Assembly: GCF_008329945.1 (NCBI RefSeq)
Contig: NZ_CP035807.1
Location: 434,001-498,000 of the forward strand
Reading direction: 5' to 3'
Length of the DNA stretch: 64,000 nucleotides
Origin: Thiospirochaeta perfilievii
GTDB taxonomy: Bacteria; Spirochaetota; Spirochaetia; DSM-2461
The translations under genes were made by a program, and so were the position numbers. Of this stretch, positions 18,117-27,272 are shown piece by piece (the first letter of the stretch is position 1; every line of letters begins with the position of its first letter). The notes under the pieces are model-generated. The model saw only the letters and a list, made by a program, of their open reading frames with translations, searched no databases and was not told the origin of the DNA.

Positions 18117-19586
18117 TTATAACTCAAGTTTGTTAGCTATCTCTTGTAAGTTACTTGCAGATCTTTTGTTGTTATTAGTCTCTTCAACTAAACCTTCTAG
18201 GGCATTGGTTATTTGGGTTAATCCAGCAGATTGTTCCTGTAGTGAATCTGTTATCTCATGGGATAATGATTTAAGGTTTTTTGCATTTTCTAAAATTGTA
18301 CTAGTAGCAGAAGCCTGCTCATTTGCAGCTGAATCAATTGAATTTATCATATTATCCACACTCTCAATGATATCTACAATTGTATTAATAGAGTTTAAAG
18401 ACTCATTAATATTAATAATATTAGCTTCAACATCTTTATGGCTCTTATCAGATAAGTCCTTTGTTTGAATAACCTCAAGCTTAATCTCTTTTATAATCTC
18501 CTCAATACTTCTTGATGATATTTGAGCACTATCGGCTAATTTCCCAATCTCATTTGCTACAACACTAAAACCCTTTCCTGATTCCCCAGCGTGGGCTGCT
18601 TCTATAGCTGCATTCATGGATAAAAGGTTAGTTTGAGAGGATATCTTATATATTACCTTAAGGATATCATCAACCTTTTGAGTCTTCTCATCTAAAGAGT
18701 TTATTTTATTAGTTATTAACTCTAAACTCTTATTTATTCCAGACACAATATTTAGTGTGTTTTTAATTTTATTTTCCCCACTTTTTGCAACGTTAACATT
18801 CTCTCTAGACATATTTGATGCTTTTGTTGAATTTTGGGAGACAGACTCTATACTTGCACTCATCTCTTCTAAAGCTGCTACAGTCTCTTCTATAACAGAA
18901 AACTGTTTAGATGTATTATTACTTATACTATTTAAGTTTTGTGAGAATTCTACAGAAGTAGCTGATATCTCTTCTGTTGTTGAAGCTTCTAACTCTATAG
19001 TTTTTAATAGGTTTAGTGATAATTGTTTAATGTGTTCAACCGCTTCATCAAGCCTTGTTTTTGTAGTTATATCCGTTACAATCTCTATATGACCTATCTT
19101 TTTACTTCTATCTTTTCTACTGTATAGATACATTGTATCTACTTGAAAGTTTCTATTAACTCCCTCATTTTTAAAGTATGATATTGGATCTCCATTTCTT
19201 AACATTTTAACACCACATTTAGGTGTATCACAAATATCGGCTCCCCAATTATTACACTGTTTACCCATAACTTCATCTCTTTCAACACCGATAATATCCT
19301 TTACAGGTTTATTTATAAAAGTCCAGTTCATATCAATATCTGTAACAGAGATTGGTTGGGGAATTGCATCTAATAACTGTCCATACCAATCGTCTAAATC
19401 ATTATAGGAGTTTAGTAGTAGATAAAATGCTAAACCGATAAAAACAGCAAATATTGGAAAAGTAAATATAACAAATGATCCCAATAAACCTTTCAAAATA
19501 GTCATAGCAACTATATCAAAGCAGAGAAGAACAAGGGGTATTCCAATAAGTATAATAAGTCTTTTTTTAATTTTTTTATTTATCAT
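18117..19586 (-). CDS. Methyl-accepting chemotaxis protein with a cysteine-rich PAS domain
   Basis: This 489-residue protein has two N-terminal membrane helices (about 9-28 and 34-56), so almost no periplasmic domain. A PAS domain (about 70-180) follows, then the signalling domain with the hairpin tip [21 protein letters not shown] near residue 325. The PAS carries [15 protein letters not shown], three cysteines (about 120-134) that could bind a metal, haem or redox group. Sensing is therefore probably internal or redox related. The gene is convergent with the efflux operon and has a good AGGAG site before the ATG. Confidence 0.92.
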   Translation of the reverse strand: MINKKIKKRLIILIGIPLVLLCFDIVAMTILKGLLGSFVIFTFPIFAVFIGLAFYLLLNSYNDLDDWYGQLLDAIPQPISVTDIDMNWTFINKPVKDIIGVERDEVMGKQCNNWGADICDTPKCGVKMLRNGDPISYFKNEGVNRNFQVDTMYLYSRKDRSKKIGHIEIVTDITTKTRLDEAVEHIKQLSLNLLKTIELEASTTEEISATSVEFSQNLNSISNNTSKQFSVIEETVAALEEMSASIESVSQNSTKASNMSRENVNVAKSGENKIKNTLNIVSGINKSLELITNKINSLDEKTQKVDDILKVIYKISSQTNLLSMNAAIEAAHAGESGKGFSVVANEIGKLADSAQISSRSIEEIIKEIKLEVIQTKDLSDKSHKDVEANIININESLNSINTIVDIIESVDNMINSIDSAANEQASATSTILENAKNLKSLSHEITDSLQEQSAGLTQITNALEGLVEETNNNKRSASNLQEIANKLEL

Positions 19587-19648
19587 AAAAATCTCCTATA
19601 AAAATTATAGATTGATTATTAAGACAAATAAAGCTTTATTTTAGTTTC

Positions 19649-20812
19649 TTATATCTCTTCAAGTTCTTCAAGTTCTTCATTTGCATCAATTTCATTAAAG
19701 TACTCAATTCTTTTAATAGTAGAATTATCAATTCCCTTAACTTTAATCTTTTCAAAATCGTTCTTAGTAATATTTTTCATATCTATAATATTATTATTGT
19801 CACCATCATAAATTTCAAAAATAGAAATCGGCTGGTTCTTACCTTTTATATCTATTAAACCAATAAACCTATAATTATATGATTCTAAACTATTTAATTC
19901 TAAAAAAAGATCATTACTTATCAATATATTACTACCAAACATCTTTGTTAATGATTCAATTCTTGATGCAATATTCACAGTATCAGAAATTACGGGACCT
20001 TCTAATTCATTTTTACCCTCCAAAGGCTTAATGTTAAGTGATTTTTCCCATTCATTTAATGAGATGTTTAATAAGTCCCTTGGTTGATATCCTGAAGGAA
20101 TTGCATTTTTTGCTAATGTTATATAGGGAGCACAAGTTAAGGCACAACCTACTTCATTTTCTAAGACTTCTATAGTATTATGACCTACGTAAATCTCTTT
20201 AAATAACACAGACTGGTTTTCACCACATCTTATTATAGAGTTTACAATATTATCTTCAAGATTATCTAAATCTGAATGATTAAACCCCGCATCCTCAATA
20301 AACATACATGCATTTTTACTCCTATCTTCAGGTATTGCTAAAGCTATAGCACACCATAAAAGTTCAGGGCCTCTCATAGTTATAGATTTATTAGCACACA
20401 CAACCATAGCTCTGATTATGCCTTCCAAAAAGTCTCTCTGCTGCATCTAAAAGTGGTTCAACAGATCGAACAGGGATATTAATACTATCATGCCTTTTAA
20501 TTTCTCTTTTTATATAACTTTCAGACTTAAATTGCTCCTAGGAACAAACATCATACCCCAGATTAATCCATTTAATCCACAAAAAGATGATGCTGTTAAC
20601 ATATTTATTTGCCCCACATAAGCGTCATTTGCTTCTGCAGAATCATATGAAACAATTTTTTCAAGTCAATTATCCATATCAGCGACCACTTTGCCTACTG
20701 ATAATTTTAAAGCGGCTATATAACCATTACCAGAAGCACTAGGATTTAAATATCCTGCGCAATTGTTTTTAAACGAGCCTATAGCTCCATCAATAATTTT
20801 TTTAGAATCCAC
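19649..20812 (-). pseudogene. Decayed pyruvoyl-dependent histidine decarboxylase fused to the end of a class III cyclase
   Basis: From a GTG at 20812 (AAAGGA site upstream) the translation follows pyruvoyl-type HdcA: GYIAALKLSVGKV, DSAEANDAYVGQINM, then the self-cleavage region TASSFCGLNG. It has an in-frame stop after about 48 codons and more stops before 20446. A second frame supplies PVRSVEPLLDAAERLFG in between. From 20446 a 265-codon open frame resumes HdcA (CANKSI, AIPEDR.KNAC, VGCALTCAPYITLAKNAIP) and then switches at about codon 148 to a cyclase catalytic C-terminus (ISDTVNIASRIESL, IKGKNQPISIFEI). It is a deletion chimera and is not expected to decarboxylate histidine. Confidence 0.75.
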
Positions 20813-20925
20813 AAATTTTCCTTTATTAAATATATATATTTTAGTTATGTATAAACTTTATATAAATATTCAACTATAAACAACAATAAAATTTTGTGTT
20901 TCCAGATTAAACTTCTATAATTGAG

Positions 20926-21825
20926 CTAAAAATCTATATTTTCTATTTTGTGGTTATATAACCTAGTTGTTGGATAGGCAAAATCGATATCATTATGCTT
21001 TGCAAACTCTCTTAATATTTTTTCATATATAGTATGTTCACTATTTCTTCTTTTTTTAGGCCTACAAAGATATCTTATGGTTAGAAGTACCCCAGAGTCC
21101 TTAATACTTGTATAAATTATAGGTTTCATATTTGCATACATTATCAAGTTTTTCTTTGTTGCTTTTGTAAGTTCCATTTTTGCTTCTTTATTAAGGGTAT
21201 CACTCTCTACCTCAATAATATCTAAAAGTATCTTTTTTGCCTTCTCCCAGTCACTTTCAAATGTTACAAGTATCTTGATCTCATTCCAAATATAATCAAA
21301 ATTTTTATTAAAGTTGATCTGTTGATTAGTAAAAACAAAACCATTAGGAATATCAATAATTCTACCAGTACTCTGATCAGCATCGACCCAATTTCTTATC
21401 TCTAAAATAGAGAATTGAAATAATTTTATATCAATAACATCCCCTGCACTACCATTGATTTCGATACGATCACCAATTGAAAATGGACGACGAATAAATA
21501 TAAAAAGCCAACCAGCTATATTTAGGAATATATCCTTTAGGGATATGGCTATACCTGCGGTAAACAGACCAAAGACAGTTCCTATTTTACTAAAGTTTAC
21601 TATCCATATTGAACCTATAACAATTAGTGAGATTAGTGTTACTAAATAGTGAACAATTTTTCTAACTGTAAAACGTGCATTTTGCTCGCTCACTTTTTTA
21701 TGGATGATATGACTAATAAAAAATTTTAAAATCCATGAAATAGCTAGGGTTATCAATGTATAAACTACTTTTAATAGTATCTCTTTATCCCCACTCAAAA
21801 ATAAATCATCAATAATTTTATTCAT
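20926..21825 (-). CDS. Small-conductance mechanosensitive channel (MscS family)
   Basis: This 299-residue protein has three N-terminal membrane segments (about 12-40, 58-80 and 85-115). The pore helix and beta domain follow, with the MscS signature FIRRPFSIGDRIEING at about 111-126 and VIDIKLFQFSILEIRN after it. The C-terminal part forms the cytoplasmic alpha/beta cage. Channels of this family open under membrane tension to release solutes on osmotic downshock. It has a TAGGAGAT site before the ATG and is a single-gene unit. Confidence 0.9.
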   Translation of the reverse strand: MNKIIDDLFLSGDKEILLKVVYTLITLAISWILKFFISHIIHKKVSEQNARFTVRKIVHYLVTLISLIVIGSIWIVNFSKIGTVFGLFTAGIAISLKDIFLNIAGWLFIFIRRPFSIGDRIEINGSAGDVIDIKLFQFSILEIRNWVDADQSTGRIIDIPNGFVFTNQQINFNKNFDYIWNEIKILVTFESDWEKAKKILLDIIEVESDTLNKEAKMELTKATKKNLIMYANMKPIIYTSIKDSGVLLTIRYLCRPKKRRNSEHTIYEKILREFAKHNDIDFAYPTTRLYNHKIENIDF

Positions 21826-21965
21826 TATATCTCCTAAATTTATTACTATTTACACTATATCCTATAATATATCTAGGGACTACTTCAATTAGTTTATTAG
21901 TTCTAATCCCACCAAGCTTGATACTATAGATATTTTACATTAAAATGCACTTTTTAAGGAAACAT

Positions 21966-23198
21966 ATGAAAGAGTATTCTAATAATTTTTTACAACTAGG
22001 CTTAGTTAAAGATATCTGTTTTGCTGTGGCAGACAGAGGGTATAAAGAACCAACACAGATCCAAAAAAGTGCTATTCCTTTATTGTTAAATAACAATGAT
22101 TTAATTGGTGTTGCACAAACAGGAACCGGGAAAACAGCTAGTTTTACACTACCCCTTTTAAATAAACTATTTTTGAATAAGGTAAATAGAGATAACGGTA
22201 TTAGGAGTTTAATATTAGTCCCTACCAGAGAGCTGGCAATTCAGGTTGGTGAAAATGTAAAACATTATAATAAATACATTAAACTTAAGATTAATACAGT
22301 ATTAGGTGGGGTTAATATAAACCCACAGATGATCTCTTTAAGGGGAGGTGCTGACATATTAATTGCAACCCCTGGTAGACTTTTAGATCTCTTTGATAAA
22401 AATGCTATAAATTTTAAATGTTTAGAAACCCTAGTATTAGATGAAGCTGATAAGTTATTAGATCTTGGTTTTGAAGACGAATTAAATAGGATTCACTCTT
22501 TATTACCAAATAAAGTACAAACAGTTATGTTCTCTGCTACATTTTCTAATAGTATAAACTTACTTTCAAGTAAATTTTTAAAAGATCCTGTTGAAGTACG
22601 AATAGAAGAGGAAGTTACAACAGCAGAGGGTATAAATGAGTGGTTATACCCTGTTGATAAATCAAAAAAAAATCTTCTTTTACTAGAGTTAATACATACA
22701 AACTCATGGGATAAGGTTCTTGTTTTTGCTAAAAGTCAAAATAGAGTTGATAGACTAGTTAGATTTTTAGAAAACAAGGGAGTTAACGTTGACTCCATAC
22801 ATGGAAAAAAAACACAGTTTGCAAGAACAGAGACTCTAGATAAGTTTAAAGGTGGTAAAACTAGGGTTTTAGTAGCTACTGATATAGCCTCTAGGGGTAT
22901 AGATATAAGTAAATTACCAGTTGTAGTTAACTACGATATGCCCCATGTAGCGGAAAACTATATTCACAGAATTGGTCGAACAGGAAGAGCTGGTAATAGT
23001 GGGTTAGCTATATCATTTTGTTGTGAAGATGAGTTTGATGATCTTATTAAAGTAGAGCATCTTTTACAGACCCATATAACAAGAGAATTAATTGTAGGTT
23101 TTGAGCCAAAGAGTTCTTTAAAAACTTCTCCTAGGATTAAACCATTAAAACCGAAGAAGCCAAAAAAGAAGAAGTCTAAGACTCAAAACATTAGTTAA
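21966..23198 (+). CDS. DEAD-box ATP-dependent RNA helicase (RhlE-like)
   Basis: This 410-residue protein has all helicase motifs in order: Q motif EPTQIQKSAIP, motif I AQTGTGKTA, Ia PTRELA, GG, Ib TPGR, II DEAD, III SAT, IV VFAKSQ, V ATDIASRGIDI and VI HRIGRTGRAG. A short Lys/Pro-rich tail (about 385-410) probably binds RNA. I start at the ATG at 21966, which has AAGGA five bases upstream; an in-frame ATG at 21945 has no such site. The usual role is RNA remodelling in ribosome assembly or mRNA decay. It is convergent with ybjQ. Confidence 0.94.
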   Translation: MKEYSNNFLQLGLVKDICFAVADRGYKEPTQIQKSAIPLLLNNNDLIGVAQTGTGKTASFTLPLLNKLFLNKVNRDNGIRSLILVPTRELAIQVGENVKHYNKYIKLKINTVLGGVNINPQMISLRGGADILIATPGRLLDLFDKNAINFKCLETLVLDEADKLLDLGFEDELNRIHSLLPNKVQTVMFSATFSNSINLLSSKFLKDPVEVRIEEEVTTAEGINEWLYPVDKSKKNLLLLELIHTNSWDKVLVFAKSQNRVDRLVRFLENKGVNVDSIHGKKTQFARTETLDKFKGGKTRVLVATDIASRGIDISKLPVVVNYDMPHVAENYIHRIGRTGRAGNSGLAISFCCEDEFDDLIKVEHLLQTHITRELIVGFEPKSSLKTSPRIKPLKPKKPKKKKSKTQNIS

Positions 23199-23200
23199 AA

Positions 23201-23515
23201 CTATTCAATTACTACAGCAGTACCGTAGGCTAGAAGTTCTGCAGCACCATCCATTACACTTGTTGTTACAAACCTTACAGCAACAATAGCATTTGCCCCT
23301 AAAGCCGTTGCTGACTCCTGCATTCGATCTAGGGCTTGCTCCCTAGATTCTGCCATCATTTTTGTATAGTCTGAGACTTCCCCACCTACAATATTTTTTA
23401 AACCTGCAAGAATATCTCGCCCAATATTTCTTGCTCTTATTGTATTACCTTTTACTAATCCTAAAACCTCTTTAATCTCTCTACCAGGAATTGTATCACT
23501 TGTTACAACTATCAT
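23201..23515 (-). CDS. YbjQ family protein
   Basis: This 104-residue protein matches the YbjQ / UPF0145 heavy-metal-binding-like family. It starts MIVVTSDTIPGREI, has VKGNTIRARNIGRDILAGLKNIVGGE split over residues 22-47, and GANAIVAVRFVTTSVMDGA near the end. It folds as a small alpha/beta pentamer in known structures; its function is unknown. The start overlaps the stop of the anti-sigma gene by 4 bases, making it the third gene of a sigma/anti-sigma operon. It may be part of the same envelope-stress output. Confidence 0.88.
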   Translation of the reverse strand: MIVVTSDTIPGREIKEVLGLVKGNTIRARNIGRDILAGLKNIVGGEVSDYTKMMAESREQALDRMQESATALGANAIVAVRFVTTSVMDGAAELLAYGTAVVIE

Positions 23516-23958
23516 CTAACTATCTCCTTATATCTATCTTTTTTAGACTCTTTAACTCTACCTATAACAGTATATATTAGCAGTAGAACTACTCCAGATA
23601 AAACTCCTACAGTAGAAACCCTCATTAATAGATACTCATCACTATTATTAATAAAATCCCATATTCCAACAAAAATCATGGTTAAATATGGTACTAAAAT
23701 TAATATAAACCCTAATGTTCTAATCACCTTTGAAGATCTTTTTTTCTCAAACTCAATAAAAAGATCTTCTGGAGGTTTAACCTCACCGGTAATACTTATC
23801 CTACGATTAAGCTCTAATAAATCGTAATACTCATTTCTACAACTAGAGCAACTAGATAGATGAAGAAAAAAGTCACTTGTCTCATCATCTCTTAAGTTTA
23901 GCTCTCCATCTGCTAAAGCTCCAATCTTTAATTTGTATTTATCACAAACTCTACCCAT
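23512..23958 (-). CDS. Probable anti-sigma factor with zinc-finger (ZAS-like) domain
   Basis: This 148-residue protein has an N-terminal cytoplasmic domain with HLSSCSSCRN at about residues 31-40, the H-x3-C-x2-C core of zinc anti-sigma domains. Two hydrophobic segments follow (about 78-98 and 108-130). The gene overlaps the ECF sigma gene by 8 bases and the ybjQ homologue by 4. The arrangement says it holds the sigma factor at the membrane until a signal releases it. The periplasmic part is tiny, so the sensor may be a partner protein. Confidence 0.8.
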   Translation of the reverse strand: MGRVCDKYKLKIGALADGELNLRDDETSDFFLHLSSCSSCRNEYYDLLELNRRISITGEVKPPEDLFIEFEKKRSSKVIRTLGFILILVPYLTMIFVGIWDFINNSDEYLLMRVSTVGVLSGVVLLLIYTVIGRVKESKKDRYKEIVR

Positions 23959-24469
23959 TATACTCTCCTTTTAAGTATTCCCCCATTTTTTTTCTTGCAC
24001 TGTAGAGTCTAGACATAACAGTTCCAATAGGAATACCTAGAATCTCAGAAATTTCGGAATATGAACAATCTCTAAAGTGTTTTAAAATCAAAATCTCCCT
24101 ATCCTTTGGAGGTAGTTTATTTAAATATTCTTGAATCTCTTTTTTGAGCTCAAATTCAATATAATCCTCCTCAGGAGTCTTAATTTTAGATTTTAGGTCA
24201 TAATCAACTAAACCCTCACATTTATATCCCCTACTTTTTAATCTATTAAGTGATAGGTTTTTTGCTATAATAAACAGTATTGGGAATTTACTATTAGAAG
24301 TTTTACTAAAATCAATTTTATCAAAGGCTTTAATAAAAACATCTTGGGTAATATCCAAAGCATCATCCCGATTTTTAAGATAGAAAAGTGATGTTTTATA
24401 AACTCTGCTGTAGTAATTAGTAACAAGCCAGTTGAAAACCTCTTTATCCTTTTTAATCATCTCTTTCAT
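23951..24469 (-). CDS. ECF RNA polymerase sigma factor
   Basis: This 172-residue protein has sigma region 2 at about 10-75 (YYSRVYKTSLFYLKNRDDAL, DITQDVFIKAF) and region 4 at about 110-165 (LPPKDREILILKHFRDCSYS, then EISEILGIPIGTVMSRLYSAR). It has no other domain. It leads a tight operon with its presumed anti-sigma factor and ybjQ. The ATG at 24469 lies 7 bases after a TATAAT box. A GGAG is only one base before it, too close to work normally. A start at 24460 is possible. Confidence 0.93.
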   Translation of the reverse strand: MKEMIKKDKEVFNWLVTNYYSRVYKTSLFYLKNRDDALDITQDVFIKAFDKIDFSKTSNSKFPILFIIAKNLSLNRLKSRGYKCEGLVDYDLKSKIKTPEEDYIEFELKKEIQEYLNKLPPKDREILILKHFRDCSYSEISEILGIPIGTVMSRLYSARKKMGEYLKGEYNG

Positions 24470-24476
24470 ACTCCAT

Positions 24477-24482
24477 ATTATA
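24477..24482 (-). promoter_or_regulatory. TATAAT box 7 bases before the ECF sigma start
   Basis: A perfect TATAAT on the minus strand ends 7 bases before the ATG at 24469. If used as a minus-10, the transcript would begin at the ATG. An alternative self-regulated ECF promoter is not obvious. Confidence 0.42.
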
Positions 24483-24564
24483 TATACAACTCATATCTGT
24501 TTTTATTCGTTTTTTTTGTTTTTAATGTATAAATAAATTAAAATTAGAATTAAGAGGGGCTAAA

Positions 24565-24894
24565 GTGGAAAATAGGCGGATAAATAGAAGAGTTAAACTA
24601 CAACAACTTATTGAAATTTCTTACTCTAATCAAGAAAATTTATTAGATGCAAACTTAGAAGATATATCTATTTCAGGGCTACGATTTTCTGTTAATAGCC
24701 CTATAACAACAGGATCAGAGATTTTTTTAATGTTTGAACTGCCACAAGAAAATGAAGGTAAAATAATTAAGTGTTATGGAGAGGTTCTTTGGCAAGAAAA
24801 AAACAACAATACTTATATTATTGGATTAAAATTCAAACATCTATACAGAAGTGATAAAGAAGCATTAGAATCATATCTAAAAAATTCTATATAG
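24565..24894 (+). CDS. PilZ domain protein (cyclic di-GMP receptor)
   Basis: This 109-residue single-domain protein has the c-di-GMP binding residues in NRRINRR (residues 3-9, an R-x3-R pattern) and LEDISISGLRF (about 31-41, the D/N-x-S-x-x-G motif). A beta-barrel end with CYGEVLWQ follows. It starts with GTG after a GAGGGG ribosome site. It may relay c-di-GMP made by cyclases such as the one at 10001-11125 to motility or envelope targets. It is divergent from the sigma operon. Confidence 0.9.
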   Translation: MENRRINRRVKLQQLIEISYSNQENLLDANLEDISISGLRFSVNSPITTGSEIFLMFELPQENEGKIIKCYGEVLWQEKNNNTYIIGLKFKHLYRSDKEALESYLKNSI

Positions 24895-25070
24895 TTTTCA
24901 ACTAATATTCAACTTTTAAACTAATAAGATATTGTACAAACACCACAAAAACTCTATATTAAGGAATATAAAAGAATATAGAGGAATATAAAACTTAATG
25001 AAATAGTTGGTCAAATAGTATCATAAGACCTATAATATCTATAATGATATTATTCAAAAAGGAGAGCTAC

Positions 25071-25961
25071 ATGAAGCTAAGTTCATTGATAGATAAGGAT
25101 TTTATATTAACAGGGAATAATTTTAATAGTGTATTAGATTGTGTAGATGCATTTATTGACCTTTTTGAAAAAAAGAAAATCCTTACAGTGTCATCGAATA
25201 TTGTAAAACAAAAAGTTAGAGATAGAGAGAAGCTTGGTGGAACAGTTTTACCAAATGGTTTAGCCCTACCCCATGGAAGATGTGAAGCAGTAGATGATTT
25301 AATTATCGGGGTTTGGGTACCTAAAAAACCATTAAGTACTGAAGATGGTGAGGTAAAAATACTTTTTTTCCTAATCACTTCAATTTCTGGGTCAGCACTC
25401 TATCTGCCAGTACTTTCTGCAATAGCTAAACACTGCTTAGATGATGAAACAATGCCCAAAATATTAAATGGTTCACGGGATGAGATTCATGATATTTTCG
25501 ACACAATAACTATTAAGACAGAAGTTACAGTAGAGGATATAATGACAGCTAACCCAATTACCTGTACGAAACATACAACTCTAGGTCAATTAAGTGATAT
25601 TTTTTACAAAAATGGTCTTAGCTACCTACCAGTTGTTGATGAAAATAGAAAGCAAATTGGAGAAGTAACAATTAAAGATGTTTTATCTAGAGGGGTTCCT
25701 GATTATATAAAAAGAATTGGCAATATAAAGTTTTTAAAAACCCTTGAACCATTTGAAGCTCTATTAAGGGACGAGGATAAGATTCTTGTTAAAGATATTA
25801 TGAGAGCTAGTAAACGAAATATTTCTAAGGATGCGTCAATAATTGAAGCTGTTGTTATGATGACTGATAAGGGTTATAGACACCTACCAGTTATAGACAA
25901 CAAAGAGGTTATTGGAATCATAAGTGAGACAGATGTACTCAAAAAAGTAATTAGAGGTTAA
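25071..25961 (+). CDS. PTS EIIA-like domain fused to a CBS pair
   Basis: This 296-residue protein has a fructose/nitrogen-type EIIA domain at about 1-145 with the phospho-histidine in LPNGLALPHGRC (His about 66). Two CBS motifs follow (about 160-295), each starting around EDIMTANP and KDIMRAS. No sugar-specific EIIB or EIIC is present, so a regulatory role is likely. It lies 2 bases before a transporter gene, so nucleotide binding by CBS and phosphorylation of EIIA may gate that transporter. I start at 25071, where GGAG lies 7 bases upstream; an in-frame ATG at 25044 lacks a site. Confidence 0.88.
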   Translation: MKLSSLIDKDFILTGNNFNSVLDCVDAFIDLFEKKKILTVSSNIVKQKVRDREKLGGTVLPNGLALPHGRCEAVDDLIIGVWVPKKPLSTEDGEVKILFFLITSISGSALYLPVLSAIAKHCLDDETMPKILNGSRDEIHDIFDTITIKTEVTVEDIMTANPITCTKHTTLGQLSDIFYKNGLSYLPVVDENRKQIGEVTIKDVLSRGVPDYIKRIGNIKFLKTLEPFEALLRDEDKILVKDIMRASKRNISKDASIIEAVVMMTDKGYRHLPVIDNKEVIGIISETDVLKKVIRG

Positions 25962-25963
25962 TT

Positions 25964-27238
25964 ATGCATACAATTATAGGTGTAGTATTTTTTATACTAC
26001 TATTTGTTCTTATCTCATTAGAAGTTGCAAATAAAACAATTTTGTCCCTACTAGGAGCGGTTTTATTTATCTCTATGGGAATTATTCAGCAACATGAAGC
26101 ATTTGAAAGTGTAGACTGGAATGTTATATTCCTTTTAATTGGTATGATGGTAATAGTTGGAATTACAAAAAAGTCTGGGGTATTCCAATATATAGCTATT
26201 AAGTCTGCAAAGGTAGTTAAGGGTGATCCTATTAAAATCCTAATACTTTTTTCAATTATGACTGCTATACTTTCAGCATTATTGGATAACGTGACTACTA
26301 TTTTAATATTAACACCTGTTATTATATTAGTTTCTGTTGAGTTAGGAGTTCGTCCTATACCATATATAATTAGTGCTGCTCTAGCATCTAATATAGGGGG
26401 TATGGCAACTCTTATTGGAGACCCACCAAATATAATGATAGGAAGTGCTGCAGGTTTAGGTTTTACAGACTTCCTTGTAAATATGGGACCACTTGTTTTA
26501 ATATTACTAATTGTATTTTGTGGAATAATATATCTATTTTTTAGAAAAGAGCTAGTTGTAAGTATGGAGAGAAGAGCTAGGATTATGGACTTTGATGAAA
26601 ATGCCTCTATAACCGATGTTCCACTTCTTATTAAAAGCTTATCTGTTTTAGGTGTAGTTCTAATTTTTTTCCTACTACATAGTATTACAGGATTAGAGCC
26701 TTCAACAATAGCTCTAGGTGGTGCAGCTATTTTAATGTTAATAGCTGGAGGAGAGGAGATTGAAGAGTTCTTTAACGAAGTAGAGTGGTCTACAATATTC
26801 TTTTTTATAGGTCTTTTTATGATGGTTGGAGGTTTAGAAGAGTTGGGAGTTATTGAATTCCTTGCTGAAAAATATCTATCTGCAACCAATGGGGATGTAT
26901 TAGTTACTTCCACATCAATTATATGGGTTAGTGGTATTTTATCTGCAATATTAGACAATATACCCTATGTAGCAACAATGATTCCATTAGTTGAGAGACT
27001 TGGCCAAGAGTTAGGTGGTAGTGCTATAATTCCTGTTTGGTGGTCACTAGCTATTGGGGCCTGTTTAGGTGGAAATGGTACATTAATTGGGGCATCTGCT
27101 AATGTTGTAAGTGCTGGAATCTCTTCTAGAAGTGGTTATAAAATCAGTTTTTTAGAGTTCACTAAGTACGGGGTAATAATAATGTTTATCACATTAATAA
27201 TATCCACAGTTTATGTCTATCTTAGATACCTTATCTAA
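25964..27238 (+). CDS. ArsB/NhaD (IT superfamily) membrane transporter
   Basis: This 424-residue protein has about eleven hydrophobic segments and the duplicated ion-transporter layout. Recurrent motifs are LLDNVTTILILTPV in the first half, IGGMATLIGDPPNIMIG after it, and ILDNIPYVATMIPLV with GGNGTLIGASANVV in the second half. These match the P-protein/ArsB/NhaD group, which moves arsenite, sodium/proton or dicarboxylates. No ars genes are nearby. Coupling to the EIIA-CBS gene suggests regulated ion homeostasis, but the substrate cannot be read from sequence. Confidence 0.88.
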   Translation: MHTIIGVVFFILLFVLISLEVANKTILSLLGAVLFISMGIIQQHEAFESVDWNVIFLLIGMMVIVGITKKSGVFQYIAIKSAKVVKGDPIKILILFSIMTAILSALLDNVTTILILTPVIILVSVELGVRPIPYIISAALASNIGGMATLIGDPPNIMIGSAAGLGFTDFLVNMGPLVLILLIVFCGIIYLFFRKELVVSMERRARIMDFDENASITDVPLLIKSLSVLGVVLIFFLLHSITGLEPSTIALGGAAILMLIAGGEEIEEFFNEVEWSTIFFFIGLFMMVGGLEELGVIEFLAEKYLSATNGDVLVTSTSIIWVSGILSAILDNIPYVATMIPLVERLGQELGGSAIIPVWWSLAIGACLGGNGTLIGASANVVSAGISSRSGYKISFLEFTKYGVIIMFITLIISTVYVYLRYLI

Positions 27239-27244
27239 TATATA

Positions 27245-27272
27245 AGAGTAGGATCAAAACTGATCCTACTCT
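27245..27272. terminator. Bidirectional hairpin between the transporter and the recQ fragment
   Basis: A perfect 11-base-pair inverted repeat (AGAGTAGGATC/GATCCTACTCT) with a six-base loop lies 7 bases after the transporter stop and overlaps the last codons of the convergent recQ fragment. Neither side has a strong T tract, so termination strength is uncertain. Confidence 0.55.

Noticed and set aside
26086-26958. 290-codon minus-strand frame inside the ArsB/NhaD gene
   Set aside because: It is antisense to a clear membrane transporter, has no ribosome site and shows the Ser/Pro/Ile-rich composition expected from the reverse of hydrophobic codons.
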